A stretch of 64,000 bases of DNA from Nonomuraea helvata (GTDB lineage: Bacteria > Actinomycetota > Actinomycetes > Streptosporangiales > Streptosporangiaceae), in contig NZ_BAAAXV010000001.1 in NCBI RefSeq assembly GCF_039535785.1, positions 2,108,001-2,172,000 on the forward strand, given 5' to 3'. The position numbers and the translations under genes were made by a program. The notes under the pieces are model-generated. The model was not told where the DNA came from and made no database searches. It saw only the letters and a program-made list of their open reading frames with translations. Shown here in pieces: positions 16,179 through 24,242 of this stretch (the first letter of the stretch is position 1; every line of letters starts with the position of its first letter).

Positions 16179-18011
16179 ATGAGCTTCCGCATACTCGGCC
16201 CGCTCGCTGTCATACACGAGGGCAGGGACATCACTCCTACAGCACCCAAGGTCCGCCAGGTCCTGGCCTTCCTCTTGGTACGCAAGGGCCAGATCGTGCA
16301 AATCAGCGAATTCATCGACGAGTTATGGGGAGATCATCCGCCGGAGAGCGCGATGACGACCCTGCAGACCTACATCTACAAACTCAGGAAAGAAGTGCTC
16401 GACCCCTCGGGCCTGGCACGTTTGCACACGCAGCAGTGCGGTTATCTGCTGGATGTTCCGGACGAAAGCGTCGATGTCGGCATCTTTGAAAAGGCGACGC
16501 GTGAAGGCCGTTTGACGCTGGAGAGCGGCGACGCGCAGCGCGCCGGCGAGCTGCTGTCCGAGGCGTTGAGCGTGTGGCGTGGCCAGGCCCTCCTCGGCGT
16601 CACCACGGGCGAGATCCTCTCCGCCCACGTGACCCGCCTGGAGGAGAACCGGCTGCGGGCCCTTGAGCTGCACATCGATGCCGACATGCGCCTCGGCCGC
16701 TACCGCGAGCTCATCAGCGAGCTGAAGACGCTCGTACACGGCTACCCCCTGCACGAGCGTTTCTACGGCGACCTCATGACGGCCCTGAACCGCTCCGGGC
16801 GCCGGTACGAGGCGCTGGAGGTCTACCGGCAGTTGCGCAAGGTGCTGATCGACGAGCTCGGGCTCGAACCGTCCGCCGCCCTGCAGCGCCTCCACCAGTC
16901 GCTGCTGAGCGCCGACGCCCCCAAACCGGCCGGGACCGCTCCCCCTCGGCCGCAGGGCGCCACCACCCCGCCGCCGGCCGCGCTGACCGTCCCCGCGCAG
17001 CTGTCGCCCGACATTTCCGACTTCACGGGACGGGTGGCGGAGCTCGCCCGGCTCGCCCAGGTCCTGGCCGCGCCCCAGCCCGGCAGCACCGCGGCCCGGA
17101 CGATATCGATCACCGGGATGGGCGGCGTGGGGAAGACGACCCTGGCGCTGCACGCCGCGCACCTGCACCGGGCCCAGTTCCCCGACGGACAGCTCTTCAC
17201 CGACCTCCACGGCGCGTCGGCCGCGCCGGCGTCGCCCGGTGACGTCCTCGCCGGCTTCCTGCGCTCGGTCGGGGTGCCGGACCAGCAGATCCCGCCGACG
17301 CTCGAGGAGCGCAGCAACCTCTTCCGGACCTGGAGCAACAACCGGCGGATCCTGGTCGTCCTCGACAACGCCAGCGATGCCGCCCAGGTGACCCCGCTCC
17401 TGCCCGCGACCCCCCACTGCGTCGTGATCGTCACCAGCCGCGAGGGGCTGCAGAGCATGCCGGGCGTGACCAACGTCGAACTCGGCGTCATGAGCCTGTC
17501 CGAAGGCACGCAACTGCTCGGCCGCATCATCGGGGCCGAACGGGTGGCCGCCGAGCCGGAGCACGCCGAGACGATCGTCGAGCTCTGCGGACGGCTGCCC
17601 CGGGCCCTGCGCTGCGTCGGCTCCCGGCTCGCCGCCGCCAGGGTCTGGTCGCTGCAGAAGATGGCGGCGCTGCTGGAGTCGTCCCCGGCGCCCCTCGACC
17701 AGCTGCGGTTCGCCGAGTTCGACGTGCGCGCCGACTACGACCACGCCTACTTCCGGCTCGACCCGCACGACCGCAGCACGCTCCGCCTCCTCAGTCTGCT
17801 CCCCGCGCAGGACTTCACCGCCGTGACCGCCGCAGGACTGCTCGGCAACGCCACCGACGCGGTGGAGGCCCGGCTGACCCGCCTGGCCGGCTGCCATCTG
17901 CTCGACGTACGGGCGGACGACGCCGGCAGCATCCGCTACGGCATGCACAGACTCACCCGGCTCTACGCACGTGAACGGTTGAACCGCGAGTTTCTCCAAC
18001 CCGAGGATTGA
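16179..18011 (+). CDS. SARP-family transcriptional activator with NB-ARC domain
   Basis: A 610-residue AfsR/SARP regulator: OmpR-like winged-helix DNA-binding domain (about 1-95), bacterial transcriptional activation domain (about 100-245), then an NB-ARC ATPase with P-loop G-M-G-G-V-G-K-T-T near residue 315. It stops after the ATPase and lacks the TPR arm of full AfsR proteins. The ATG at 16179 gives the usual M-S-F-R-I-L-G-P-L start. Leu at 16323-16325 is a TTA codon, so it should need bldA tRNA. It is the likely activator of the TCGAGCC heptamer promoters found across the window. It is followed after nine bases by the ABM genes. Confidence 0.93.
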   Translation: MSFRILGPLAVIHEGRDITPTAPKVRQVLAFLLVRKGQIVQISEFIDELWGDHPPESAMTTLQTYIYKLRKEVLDPSGLARLHTQQCGYLLDVPDESVDVGIFEKATREGRLTLESGDAQRAGELLSEALSVWRGQALLGVTTGEILSAHVTRLEENRLRALELHIDADMRLGRYRELISELKTLVHGYPLHERFYGDLMTALNRSGRRYEALEVYRQLRKVLIDELGLEPSAALQRLHQSLLSADAPKPAGTAPPRPQGATTPPPAALTVPAQLSPDISDFTGRVAELARLAQVLAAPQPGSTAARTISITGMGGVGKTTLALHAAHLHRAQFPDGQLFTDLHGASAAPASPGDVLAGFLRSVGVPDQQIPPTLEERSNLFRTWSNNRRILVVLDNASDAAQVTPLLPATPHCVVIVTSREGLQSMPGVTNVELGVMSLSEGTQLLGRIIGAERVAAEPEHAETIVELCGRLPRALRCVGSRLAAARVWSLQKMAALLESSPAPLDQLRFAEFDVRADYDHAYFRLDPHDRSTLRLLSLLPAQDFTAVTAAGLLGNATDAVEARLTRLAGCHLLDVRADDAGSIRYGMHRLTRLYARERLNREFLQPED

Positions 18012-18020
18012 GGTCATCCC

Positions 18021-18341
18021 ATGTCACAGTCACAGCCCGTCTTCCGCGTCCTGCTCCGCATGAACATCCACTCCGGCATGGAGGAGGAGTTCGAGCGGAC
18101 GTGGTACCAGGTCGGCAAGGCCGTCACCGACCACCCCGCCAACCTCGGCCAGTGGCTCTCCAAGAGCGAGGAGGAGGAAGGCGTCTACTACATCATGAGC
18201 GACTGGGCCGACGAGCCGCGCTTCCGCGAGTTCGAGCACAGCGCCGGCCACCTCGAGCACCGCACCAAGCTCCACCCGTTCCGCTCCGGCGGGACGATGA
18301 CGACCATGCAGGTCGTGTACGCGATGGGGGGCAAGCGCTGA
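18021..18341 (+). CDS. antibiotic biosynthesis monooxygenase (ABM) family protein
   Basis: A 106-residue ferredoxin-like-fold protein of the ABM type (the ActVA-ORF6 class), a cofactor-free oxygenase family that oxidises anthrone-like phenols to quinones. The W-L-S-K segment and the S-D-W-A-D strand are typical. Its stop overlaps the next ABM gene (TGATG), suggesting a hetero-pair. It is coupled to the SARP gene. Confidence 0.8.
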   Translation: MSQSQPVFRVLLRMNIHSGMEEEFERTWYQVGKAVTDHPANLGQWLSKSEEEEGVYYIMSDWADEPRFREFEHSAGHLEHRTKLHPFRSGGTMTTMQVVYAMGGKR

Positions 18342-18658
18342 TGCCCACGGCACGAGCCAGGGTGCTGATCTACGCCGTCGCGCCGTCCGAGGAGCCTGAC
18401 GCGGTGGAGGCGGCGTACCACCGGATCAGCAGCGACCTGTCGGGCACACCCGGCCTGCTCGGCAACGAACTGCTGCGGGCCGCCGACGACCCCGCGGCGT
18501 TCGTCGTGATGAGCGAGTGGGAGAGCCTGGCCGCGTTCCGCCGCTGGGAGGAGGGCGCGGGGCACCGCGACACGACGGCTCCCCTCCGCCGCCACCAGCG
18601 GGCGCCCGGCGGCAGACCGTTCGGCATCTACGAGGTCACCGCGGCCTACTCCGCTTGA
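18341..18658 (+). CDS. second ABM-family protein
   Basis: A 105-residue ABM-like protein (L-L-G-N-E-L-L-R and V-M-S-E-W-E motifs) starting at the overlapping ATG 18341. Probably a partner of the preceding protein in quinone formation, or a second monooxygenase. The last gene of the SARP transcription unit, followed by a long hairpin. Confidence 0.77.
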   Translation: MPTARARVLIYAVAPSEEPDAVEAAYHRISSDLSGTPGLLGNELLRAADDPAAFVVMSEWESLAAFRRWEEGAGHRDTTAPLRRHQRAPGGRPFGIYEVTAAYSA

Positions 18659-18665
18659 GCACCGG

Positions 18666-18740
18666 CCCGGGCAGCGTCCATGAAAGGGGGTGGCGCACCG
18701 CGTACGTACGCGGTGCGCCACCCCTTTCGCGCTGCCCGGG
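18666..18740. terminator. 75-bp inverted repeat between convergent genes
   Basis: A central 19-bp arm pair (GGGGTGGCGCACCGCGTAC and its complement, no loop) is extended by GAAA/TTTC with one bulged G, and by an outer CCCGGGCAGCG/CGCTGCCCGGG pair. The cruciform-like block separates the convergent ABM and flavoprotein genes and should stop transcription from both sides. Confidence 0.85.
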
Positions 18741-18746
18741 TGACGG

Positions 18747-20219
18747 TCACACGGGCGAGCCCTCGAGGCGCGCCCGATCCTCGCCGCGGGCGTCGGCCGT
18801 CAGGACGATCTCCCGGAGCTCCTCCCTGCCCGGCCCCAGCTCCACGGCGGGCGCGGCCGCGAGCTGCCGCAGGTTGTCCCTGGCCCGCAGGACGATCTCG
18901 GGATTGTTGATCACGGCGTCGGCCGGTCCGGCCAGGTTGATCCGGCGGCAGAAGGCCCGGGAGAGCTCCACGTCGGTGAGTATCCCCGCGGCCACGCCCT
19001 CGGCGATGAGCCGCTGCCGCTCCATCTCGGCCCGGTCGTCCTCGGGCACCTCCTCACCGGTGATGCGGTAGATGCGGGCCCGGTCCATCGCCGCCGACTC
19101 GCGGTAGACGGCGTCGGCCTCGGAGGCGGTGGCGGCGTCATAGGCGAGCGCCATGGCCACCGGATCGCCGTGGTGCGCGGCCACCGCCTCCGCCGCGGCG
19201 AAGGCGTAGGTGAGCGCCATCGACGCCCCCCAGCCGTAGGCCGGGTTGGTGGTGCACAGCGCGTCCCCGACGGCCAGCAGCCCCGTCACGACCGGCCGCC
19301 CGTCCGCGACGAACCGCCGGCGTACGTTGTGATGCCCGCCCATGATCTGGACGCCGTCCAGCGGGGTGGCGTTGGCCGGGTCGATCCACGGCGCCAGCGC
19401 CGGGATGCTGCGCGCGGCGGCCTCCCAGGTCCACGTGTTGCGCAGCGGCTGCAGGTTCTCGCTGGGGTGGACCTCGAGGCAGAGGCCGAACGTGTCGTGG
19501 TCCCCGGGGAAGCCGATGTACATGAGGCTTTCGAGCTCGCCGCGGACGAGCATGGCGTTCTTCGGCAGGGCGCAGCCAGGGGTGAAACGGTAATAGCGGC
19601 TGAAGTAGACGGTCTGGCAGTCCTGGGTGTCGGTCGGGACGGTGACGCCGGCGGCGGCCAGCCAGCGCGACACCCGCGAGCGCCCGCCGCCGCAGTCGAG
19701 CACCAGGTCCGCCGCCAGTTCCTGCCCGTCGGCCAGGCGCACCCCGGTCACCCGGGGCGGCCCCGACTCCTCCGGTGCGAAGAGCAGGCCGCCCACGACC
19801 TCCGGGCAGCGGAAGGTGATGCCCGGCTCGGCCTCGGCGCAGCGCCGTAGCGCCAGCTCGAAGGCCGACCTGCGCGCCCACACGACGGTGAACTCCTCGT
19901 CGGAAGGCTCCCAGAGCTCCGGCGGGACGAAGGTCTTGAAGACGTTGACCTCCTCGATGCCGTCGGCCCTGAGCTGGTCGAGGACCTCGGGCGCGTGCGC
20001 CGCCAGCAGCGTGCGCGCCCGCGCGGAGAAGCCGTGCGGCAGCCGGAACTGCGGGACGCCGCGGCGCTTCCACGCCAGGAAGGGGTCCAGCCCCGGGTCG
20101 GCGGGCGGCGGCGGGTCGCGCTCGATCAGCGTGACCGGGTAGCCGTGCCGTACCAGGCCGATGGCGGCCGCCAGGCCGGCGATGCCGCCCCCGAGGACGG
20201 CGATGCGCGGTTTCACCAC
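18747..20219 (-). CDS. FAD-dependent oxidoreductase
   Basis: A 490-residue flavoprotein with GGGIAG FAD loop near residue 10, the D-C-G-G-G-R-S region near residue 175, and A-V-G-D-A near residue 315. It is in the same broad fold as flavin hydroxylases but not a close match to the others here, and the halogenase W-x-W-x-I-P motif is absent. It lies in an operon with the nitroreductase-like and amidotransferase genes, with a GTG start right after the upstream stop. It may oxidise the amide or lactam product; the exact reaction is unknown. Confidence 0.82.
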   Translation of the reverse strand: MVKPRIAVLGGGIAGLAAAIGLVRHGYPVTLIERDPPPPADPGLDPFLAWKRRGVPQFRLPHGFSARARTLLAAHAPEVLDQLRADGIEEVNVFKTFVPPELWEPSDEEFTVVWARRSAFELALRRCAEAEPGITFRCPEVVGGLLFAPEESGPPRVTGVRLADGQELAADLVLDCGGGRSRVSRWLAAAGVTVPTDTQDCQTVYFSRYYRFTPGCALPKNAMLVRGELESLMYIGFPGDHDTFGLCLEVHPSENLQPLRNTWTWEAAARSIPALAPWIDPANATPLDGVQIMGGHHNVRRRFVADGRPVVTGLLAVGDALCTTNPAYGWGASMALTYAFAAAEAVAAHHGDPVAMALAYDAATASEADAVYRESAAMDRARIYRITGEEVPEDDRAEMERQRLIAEGVAAGILTDVELSRAFCRRINLAGPADAVINNPEIVLRARDNLRQLAAAPAVELGPGREELREIVLTADARGEDRARLEGSPV

Positions 20220-20819
20220 TCACACCCGCCATTCGATGAGCTGGTCGTTGGGCAGGCGGGTCGCGGCGTTGGGCGGCACGGGCAGCACGCGGTCATGGTC
20301 CGGGTGGCCGATGGTGATCACGCCGGCCAGGGCGAGGTCGTCCGGCAGGGCGACGACCTGCGCCAGCTCGTCCAGCTCGTCGGTGTAGACGGAGCTGAAG
20401 AACCCGGTCGCGAGCCCCTCGTTGAGCGCGGCCAGCTGCAGCAGCATGAACAGCGCGCCGCAGTCGAACCACCAGAACGGCACGGGCCAGGGAATCTCGC
20501 TGTAGCCCGGCCTGACCTCCTCGGCGCCGCCGTAGCGCTCGTGGTACGACCGCTCCCGCGTGCACAGGTAGATGTGCACCGGCGCGGAGGCGATCCACCG
20601 GGGGAAGCCCAGGTCGACGTAGCGTCCCTCGGCGATGTCGGCGGCCTGCTGCCGGAGCTTGGGATCGGTCACGACGACGAGCCGGTGCCCCTGGCTGAAA
20701 CCCGCGCTGGGCGCCCGCCGCAACGCCTGCAGGACGCGCTGCAGCACCTCGTCGGCCACGGGCCGGTCCTTGTAGCTGCGCATCATCTGGCGCTTGCGCA
20801 GCACGTCGGCGAAGTCCAT
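20220..20819 (-). CDS. nitroreductase-family flavoprotein
   Basis: A 199-residue FMN-dependent nitroreductase-like protein (R-S-Y-K-D-R-P near residue 14, A-P-S-A-G-F-S-Q-G, and a C-terminal G-H-P-D). Such enzymes reduce quinones, enones or nitro groups, or dehydrogenate heterocycles. It starts three bases after the amidotransferase stop and precedes the flavoprotein gene, so the three form one unit. Reduction of a quinone or dehydrogenation of a nitrogen ring is a plausible role. Confidence 0.85.
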   Translation of the reverse strand: MDFADVLRKRQMMRSYKDRPVADEVLQRVLQALRRAPSAGFSQGHRLVVVTDPKLRQQAADIAEGRYVDLGFPRWIASAPVHIYLCTRERSYHERYGGAEEVRPGYSEIPWPVPFWWFDCGALFMLLQLAALNEGLATGFFSSVYTDELDELAQVVALPDDLALAGVITIGHPDHDRVLPVPPNAATRLPNDQLIEWRV

Positions 20820-20821
20820 CG

Positions 20822-22681
20822 TCAGATCTCCAGCTCTACGTTGTACTGCCTCATCCAGGTGTTGAACTGCAACGTCATCTCGATGTGCATCCTGCTGATC
20901 CACTCGTTGGCGCGCTCGGACGGCTCCTCGACCGTGCGCCGGATGGCGTCCAGGTCGAGCAGCGGGAGGGCCGGCGACGAGGGATCGTTGATCAGGGCGG
21001 TCAGCTCGCCGTGCAGCATCCGCGTGTAGGCCGGGTCCTGCGTGACGGGCCACGGGCTCTTCTTGCGGTCCAGCACGGAGGCGGGCACGAGATCGCGTAC
21101 GGCCGCGCGCAGGATGCTCTTCTCCCTGCCGTCGAAGGTCTTGAAGCTCCACGGCGTGTTGTACATGTACTCGACCAGCCGGTGGTCGGCGTACGGCACG
21201 CGGAGCTCGAGACCGTGCGCCATGGACAGGCGGTCGTCCCGATCGAGCAGCATGGGCAGCCAGCGGGTCAGGGTGACGTAGCCGAGCGAGCGCATCTGCC
21301 GCTCCTCGGCGTCGTCGCCCTCCTGGTGCGGCACCTCGGACAGCGCCTGGCTGTAGCCGTCGGCGTAGAAGGCCTCCATGTCGAGCTTGCGCATCAGGCC
21401 CTGGTCGAACAGGCCCCGGCCCTGGCCGCGGGGCGAGCCCGGCTGGCGGAGCTCGTTGGCCGTCCAGGGGAAGGTGCCGGCGTTCAGCAGCTCGGGGACG
21501 TACATCCAGTTGTAGCCGCCGAAGATCTCGTCGGCCACCTCGCCCGCCAGCGCCACCGTGGAGTGCGTCTTGATCTCACGGGAGGTCAGGTAGTTGGAGG
21601 TGTCCATGTCGCCCAGCGTCGTCGGCATGTCCTGGGCCAGCAGCACCTCCAGCCGGGTCCGCGGGTCCATCAGGTCGCGGGTATTCAGCATGATCCTGAT
21701 GTGGTCGGAGCTGATGTGCCGCGCCATCTCGGCCGCGTACGGCTCGTCCGGCGAGAAGCGGACGTCGTCCGGCCGGAAGTTCTGCGCGTACGTGTCGAAC
21801 GTGGTCACGAACGTGCGCACCCGCTCGCCGTCGAGCTTCCACCGCCACTTGGCGGCGATCGCCGTGATGGCGCTGGAGTCCAGGCCGCCGGAGAGCGCCG
21901 TGCAGAGCGGGACGTCCGCCTCCAGCTCCCGCAGGACGATGTCCTCGAGCAGCTCGCGGACGTGGCCGATGGTCTCCTTGATGTCGTCGTCGTGCGGCCG
22001 TGCCTCCAGCGCCCAGTACGTCCGGTCCACCACGCCGTCGCGGCCGACGGTCAGCGAGTGACCCGGCAGCACCGCCCGCATGTCGCGGAAGACGGACCGG
22101 CCCGGGGTCTTGGCGGTGGCGAACAGCTCGCGCAGCCCGTCGAGCGTCACGGCGGGCCGCACCAGCGGGTTGGCCAGCAGCGACTTGGGCTCGGAACCGA
22201 ACAGGATCCCCTCCGGGAGCCTGGTGTAGAACAGGGGCTTGACGCCGAGGCGGTCGCGGACCAGGAACAGTTCCTCCCTGCGCACGTCCCAGATCGCGAA
22301 GGCGAAGATGCCCTCGAGGCGCTTGGCGCAGTCGCTCCCCCACTCGAGGTAGGAGCGCAGGACGACCTCGGTGTCGCTGCGCGTGCGGAACTCGTGTCCC
22401 CGCGCCCGCAGCTCCGTGCGCAGCTGCTTGAAGTTGTAGACCTCGCCGTTGTAGACGATCACGGCGATGGTGCTGCCGTTCTCCTCGACGGCCAGCGGCT
22501 GCGCACCACCGGCCACGTCGATGATCGCCGTACGCGTGTGCCCGAGCCCGACGTGGCCACGCAGCCACAGGCCCCGGTCGTCAACGCCTCGTTTGGCCAG
22601 CGCGTCGGTCATCGCCTGCAACGTCGCCCGCTCGGGCGTCAGGTCTCGTCCGAAGTCCGCCCAGCCGGCGATACCGCACAT
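20822..22681 (-). CDS. asparagine-synthase-like amidotransferase
   Basis: A 619-residue protein with an N-terminal glutaminase domain (nucleophile Cys2 in M-C-G-I-A-G-W, which fixes the ATG at 22681) and a C-terminal synthetase domain with the ATP loop S-G-G-L-D-S-S. AAGGAG lies six bases upstream. In pentangular polyphenol clusters, homologues add nitrogen to a carboxyl or close a lactam (lysolipin, xantholipin, oxytetracycline OxyD class). A housekeeping AsnB is less likely because it is embedded in the cluster under a SARP-type promoter. Confidence 0.93.
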   Translation of the reverse strand: MCGIAGWADFGRDLTPERATLQAMTDALAKRGVDDRGLWLRGHVGLGHTRTAIIDVAGGAQPLAVEENGSTIAVIVYNGEVYNFKQLRTELRARGHEFRTRSDTEVVLRSYLEWGSDCAKRLEGIFAFAIWDVRREELFLVRDRLGVKPLFYTRLPEGILFGSEPKSLLANPLVRPAVTLDGLRELFATAKTPGRSVFRDMRAVLPGHSLTVGRDGVVDRTYWALEARPHDDDIKETIGHVRELLEDIVLRELEADVPLCTALSGGLDSSAITAIAAKWRWKLDGERVRTFVTTFDTYAQNFRPDDVRFSPDEPYAAEMARHISSDHIRIMLNTRDLMDPRTRLEVLLAQDMPTTLGDMDTSNYLTSREIKTHSTVALAGEVADEIFGGYNWMYVPELLNAGTFPWTANELRQPGSPRGQGRGLFDQGLMRKLDMEAFYADGYSQALSEVPHQEGDDAEERQMRSLGYVTLTRWLPMLLDRDDRLSMAHGLELRVPYADHRLVEYMYNTPWSFKTFDGREKSILRAAVRDLVPASVLDRKKSPWPVTQDPAYTRMLHGELTALINDPSSPALPLLDLDAIRRTVEEPSERANEWISRMHIEMTLQFNTWMRQYNVELEI

Positions 22682-22717
22682 CCACATCTCCTTCGGTTGG
22701 TCGGCAAGCTTCGCCCC

Positions 22718-22760
22718 AGCATGTGACCGCCGAGTCCAGCCGACCTCGACGACCGCTCGA
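22718..22760 (-). promoter_or_regulatory. SARP-type promoter of the amidotransferase operon
   Basis: On the minus strand three heptamers at 11-bp steps, TCGAGCG (22754-22760), TCGAGGT (22743-22749) and TGGACTC (22732-22738), then 8 bp and CATGCT (22718-22723). Confidence 0.6.
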
Positions 22761-22766
22761 CCGGGC

Positions 22767-22967
22767 TCAGGCGGGCACGTCCCGGATGTGGATCGACCGG
22801 GTCGGGCAGCCGCGGGCCGCGTGGCGTACGGCGTCGTGCAGCTCGCCGGACGGGTTCGGGTCGAGCACCTCGACCAGGCCGTCCTCGTCCTGGTCGAAGA
22901 CCTCGGGAACGCCGTAGACGCACAGGCTGGCCACCGCGCACGTGTCCTTCGTCGCGCTCACATGCAT
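22767..22967 (-). CDS. ferredoxin (P450-type)
   Basis: A 66-residue small ferredoxin with C-A-V-A-S-L-C at 10-16 and a later Cys54-Pro, the three-Cys pattern of 3Fe-4S ferredoxins that serve actinobacterial P450s. It should carry electrons to the P450 encoded at 3.2-4.4 kb. The ATG at 22967 gives the normal length. It has its own SARP-type promoter, divergent from the methyltransferase gene. No ferredoxin reductase is in the window. Confidence 0.85.
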   Translation of the reverse strand: MHVSATKDTCAVASLCVYGVPEVFDQDEDGLVEVLDPNPSGELHDAVRHAARGCPTRSIHIRDVPA

Positions 22968-22998
22968 CGCACTCACCCGTTTCGGTTGGGAGAGCCTC

Positions 22999-23030
22999 AC
23001 TGTGCGAGACGCGGTTCGCGGGCGGCTCGA
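22999..23030 (-). promoter_or_regulatory. SARP-type promoter of the ferredoxin gene
   Basis: On the minus strand TCGAGCC (23024-23030) and GCGAACC (23013-23019), 8 bp, then CACAGT (22999-23004). Confidence 0.55.
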
Positions 23031-23040
23031 GGGGCCGTCT

Positions 23041-23072
23041 TCGAGTGAGGTTCCACGGCGCTGCGGCATGGT
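23041..23072 (+). promoter_or_regulatory. SARP-type promoter of the O-methyltransferase gene
   Basis: TCGAGTG (23041-23047) and TCCACGG (23052-23058) at 11-bp distance, 8 bp, then CATGGT (23067-23072). A further TCGAGGG is at 23027. Confidence 0.55.
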
Positions 23073-23113
23073 CGCCGTGACCCAGAGCGCTATGGATGGA
23101 AGGAGGCCGGCCG

Positions 23114-24187
23114 ATGACGCCCAGCGCCCCCGGCTCCGTGCACGACATTCTCCGCCTCGGCAACGCATTCTGTGAGGCCCAGGCGCTGCTCACGGCGGTG
23201 GAGCTCAACCTGTTCACCGTGCTGTGCGACGGGCCGGCCGCCGAGCCCGACCTCGCCCGCCTGCTGGGCCTGCACGGCCGCGGCCTGCGTGACTTCCTGC
23301 GGCTGCTGGTCGCGCTCGGCCTGCTCCTGGAGGACGACGGCCGCTACCGCAACGCCGAGGTCGCGGAGCTCCACCTCGTCGAGGGCCGGCCAGGATACGT
23401 CGGGGGCGCGCTCCTCGGCGCCAAGGCGAACCTCTATCCGCTCTGGGGGGAGCTCACCGAGACGCTGCGCACCGGCCGGCCGCGATCGGCCGCCGACGGT
23501 TTCGCCGCCATGCTGGACGACCCCGCGGAGCTGCGGCGGTACACCCGCATGATGGACGGCGCCCTGCAGCCGCTCGTGCCGGGGATCGTCAAGGCCGTCG
23601 ACTGGGCGGCCCACCGGAGCGTCCTGGACGTCGGCGGGTGCCGGGGCGACCTGGTGGGGCAGCTCGTCCGGTCCCACCCGGGGCTGACCGGGCACGTGTT
23701 CGACCTGCCGCAGATGGAGCCGCTGTTCGACGAGCACATGGCCGAGCTCGGCACGGCCGGGAGGGTCCGCTTCCACTCCGGGGACTTCTTCGCCGACCCA
23801 CTGCCTCGTGCCGATGTGCTGATCCTCGGGCACATCCTGCACAACTGGTCGCGGGAGCGGCGGGAGCAGTTGGTCCGCGCCGCGTTCAAGGCCGTCAACC
23901 CCGGCGGCGTGCTGCTCGTGCACGACCGGATGATCGACGCCGCGCACCCGACCGTCGACAACCTCGTGACCAGCCTGGTCATGGCCCTGGTCACCGAGGA
24001 GGGCGAGGAGTACGCCATCGGCGAGCTCGTCGAACTCGCCGAGTCGGCGGGCTTCGCCTCCGTGAGCCGGCAGCCGCTCGACCACAACGAGACCCTGGTG
24101 GTGTGCCGCCGGAGCGGCGAGCCGGGCCTGAGAGCGGCAGGGCGTCCAGCCCGTAACCAGCGAAGGCCCGAGGGAGCGCGACCATAA
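23114..24187 (+). CDS. SAM-dependent O-methyltransferase
   Basis: A 357-residue two-domain O-methyltransferase: N-terminal winged-helix dimerisation domain, then a Rossmann SAM domain (D-V-G-G-C-R-G near residue 172, H-I-L-H-N-W near 240, G-G-V-L-L-V-H-D). This is the class that methylates phenolic hydroxyls in aromatic polyketides. GGAGG precedes the ATG at 23114. It is clearly homologous to the enzyme at 25773-26786, and it has a 25-residue basic tail that the other lacks. Confidence 0.92.
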   Translation: MTPSAPGSVHDILRLGNAFCEAQALLTAVELNLFTVLCDGPAAEPDLARLLGLHGRGLRDFLRLLVALGLLLEDDGRYRNAEVAELHLVEGRPGYVGGALLGAKANLYPLWGELTETLRTGRPRSAADGFAAMLDDPAELRRYTRMMDGALQPLVPGIVKAVDWAAHRSVLDVGGCRGDLVGQLVRSHPGLTGHVFDLPQMEPLFDEHMAELGTAGRVRFHSGDFFADPLPRADVLILGHILHNWSRERREQLVRAAFKAVNPGGVLLVHDRMIDAAHPTVDNLVTSLVMALVTEEGEEYAIGELVELAESAGFASVSRQPLDHNETLVVCRRSGEPGLRAAGRPARNQRRPEGARP

Positions 24188-24204
24188 GCACGCTCAGGTC
24201 GTCC

Positions 24205-24236
24205 TTGAGCCTGGCTCGAACCCCTGGACGGACGCT
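24205..24236 (+). promoter_or_regulatory. SARP-type promoter of the POT transporter gene, probably leaderless
   Basis: TTGAGCC (24205-24211) and TCGAACC (24216-24222), 8 bp, then GACGCT (24231-24236). The ATG is only seven bases after the -10, so the transcript probably starts at or near the ATG. Confidence 0.6.
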
Positions 24237-24242
24237 CGGAGC

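Noticed and set aside
20822..22681. Housekeeping asparagine synthase
   Set aside because: Its place in a cluster operon with two flavoproteins and a triple-heptamer promoter argues for a biosynthetic amidotransferase.
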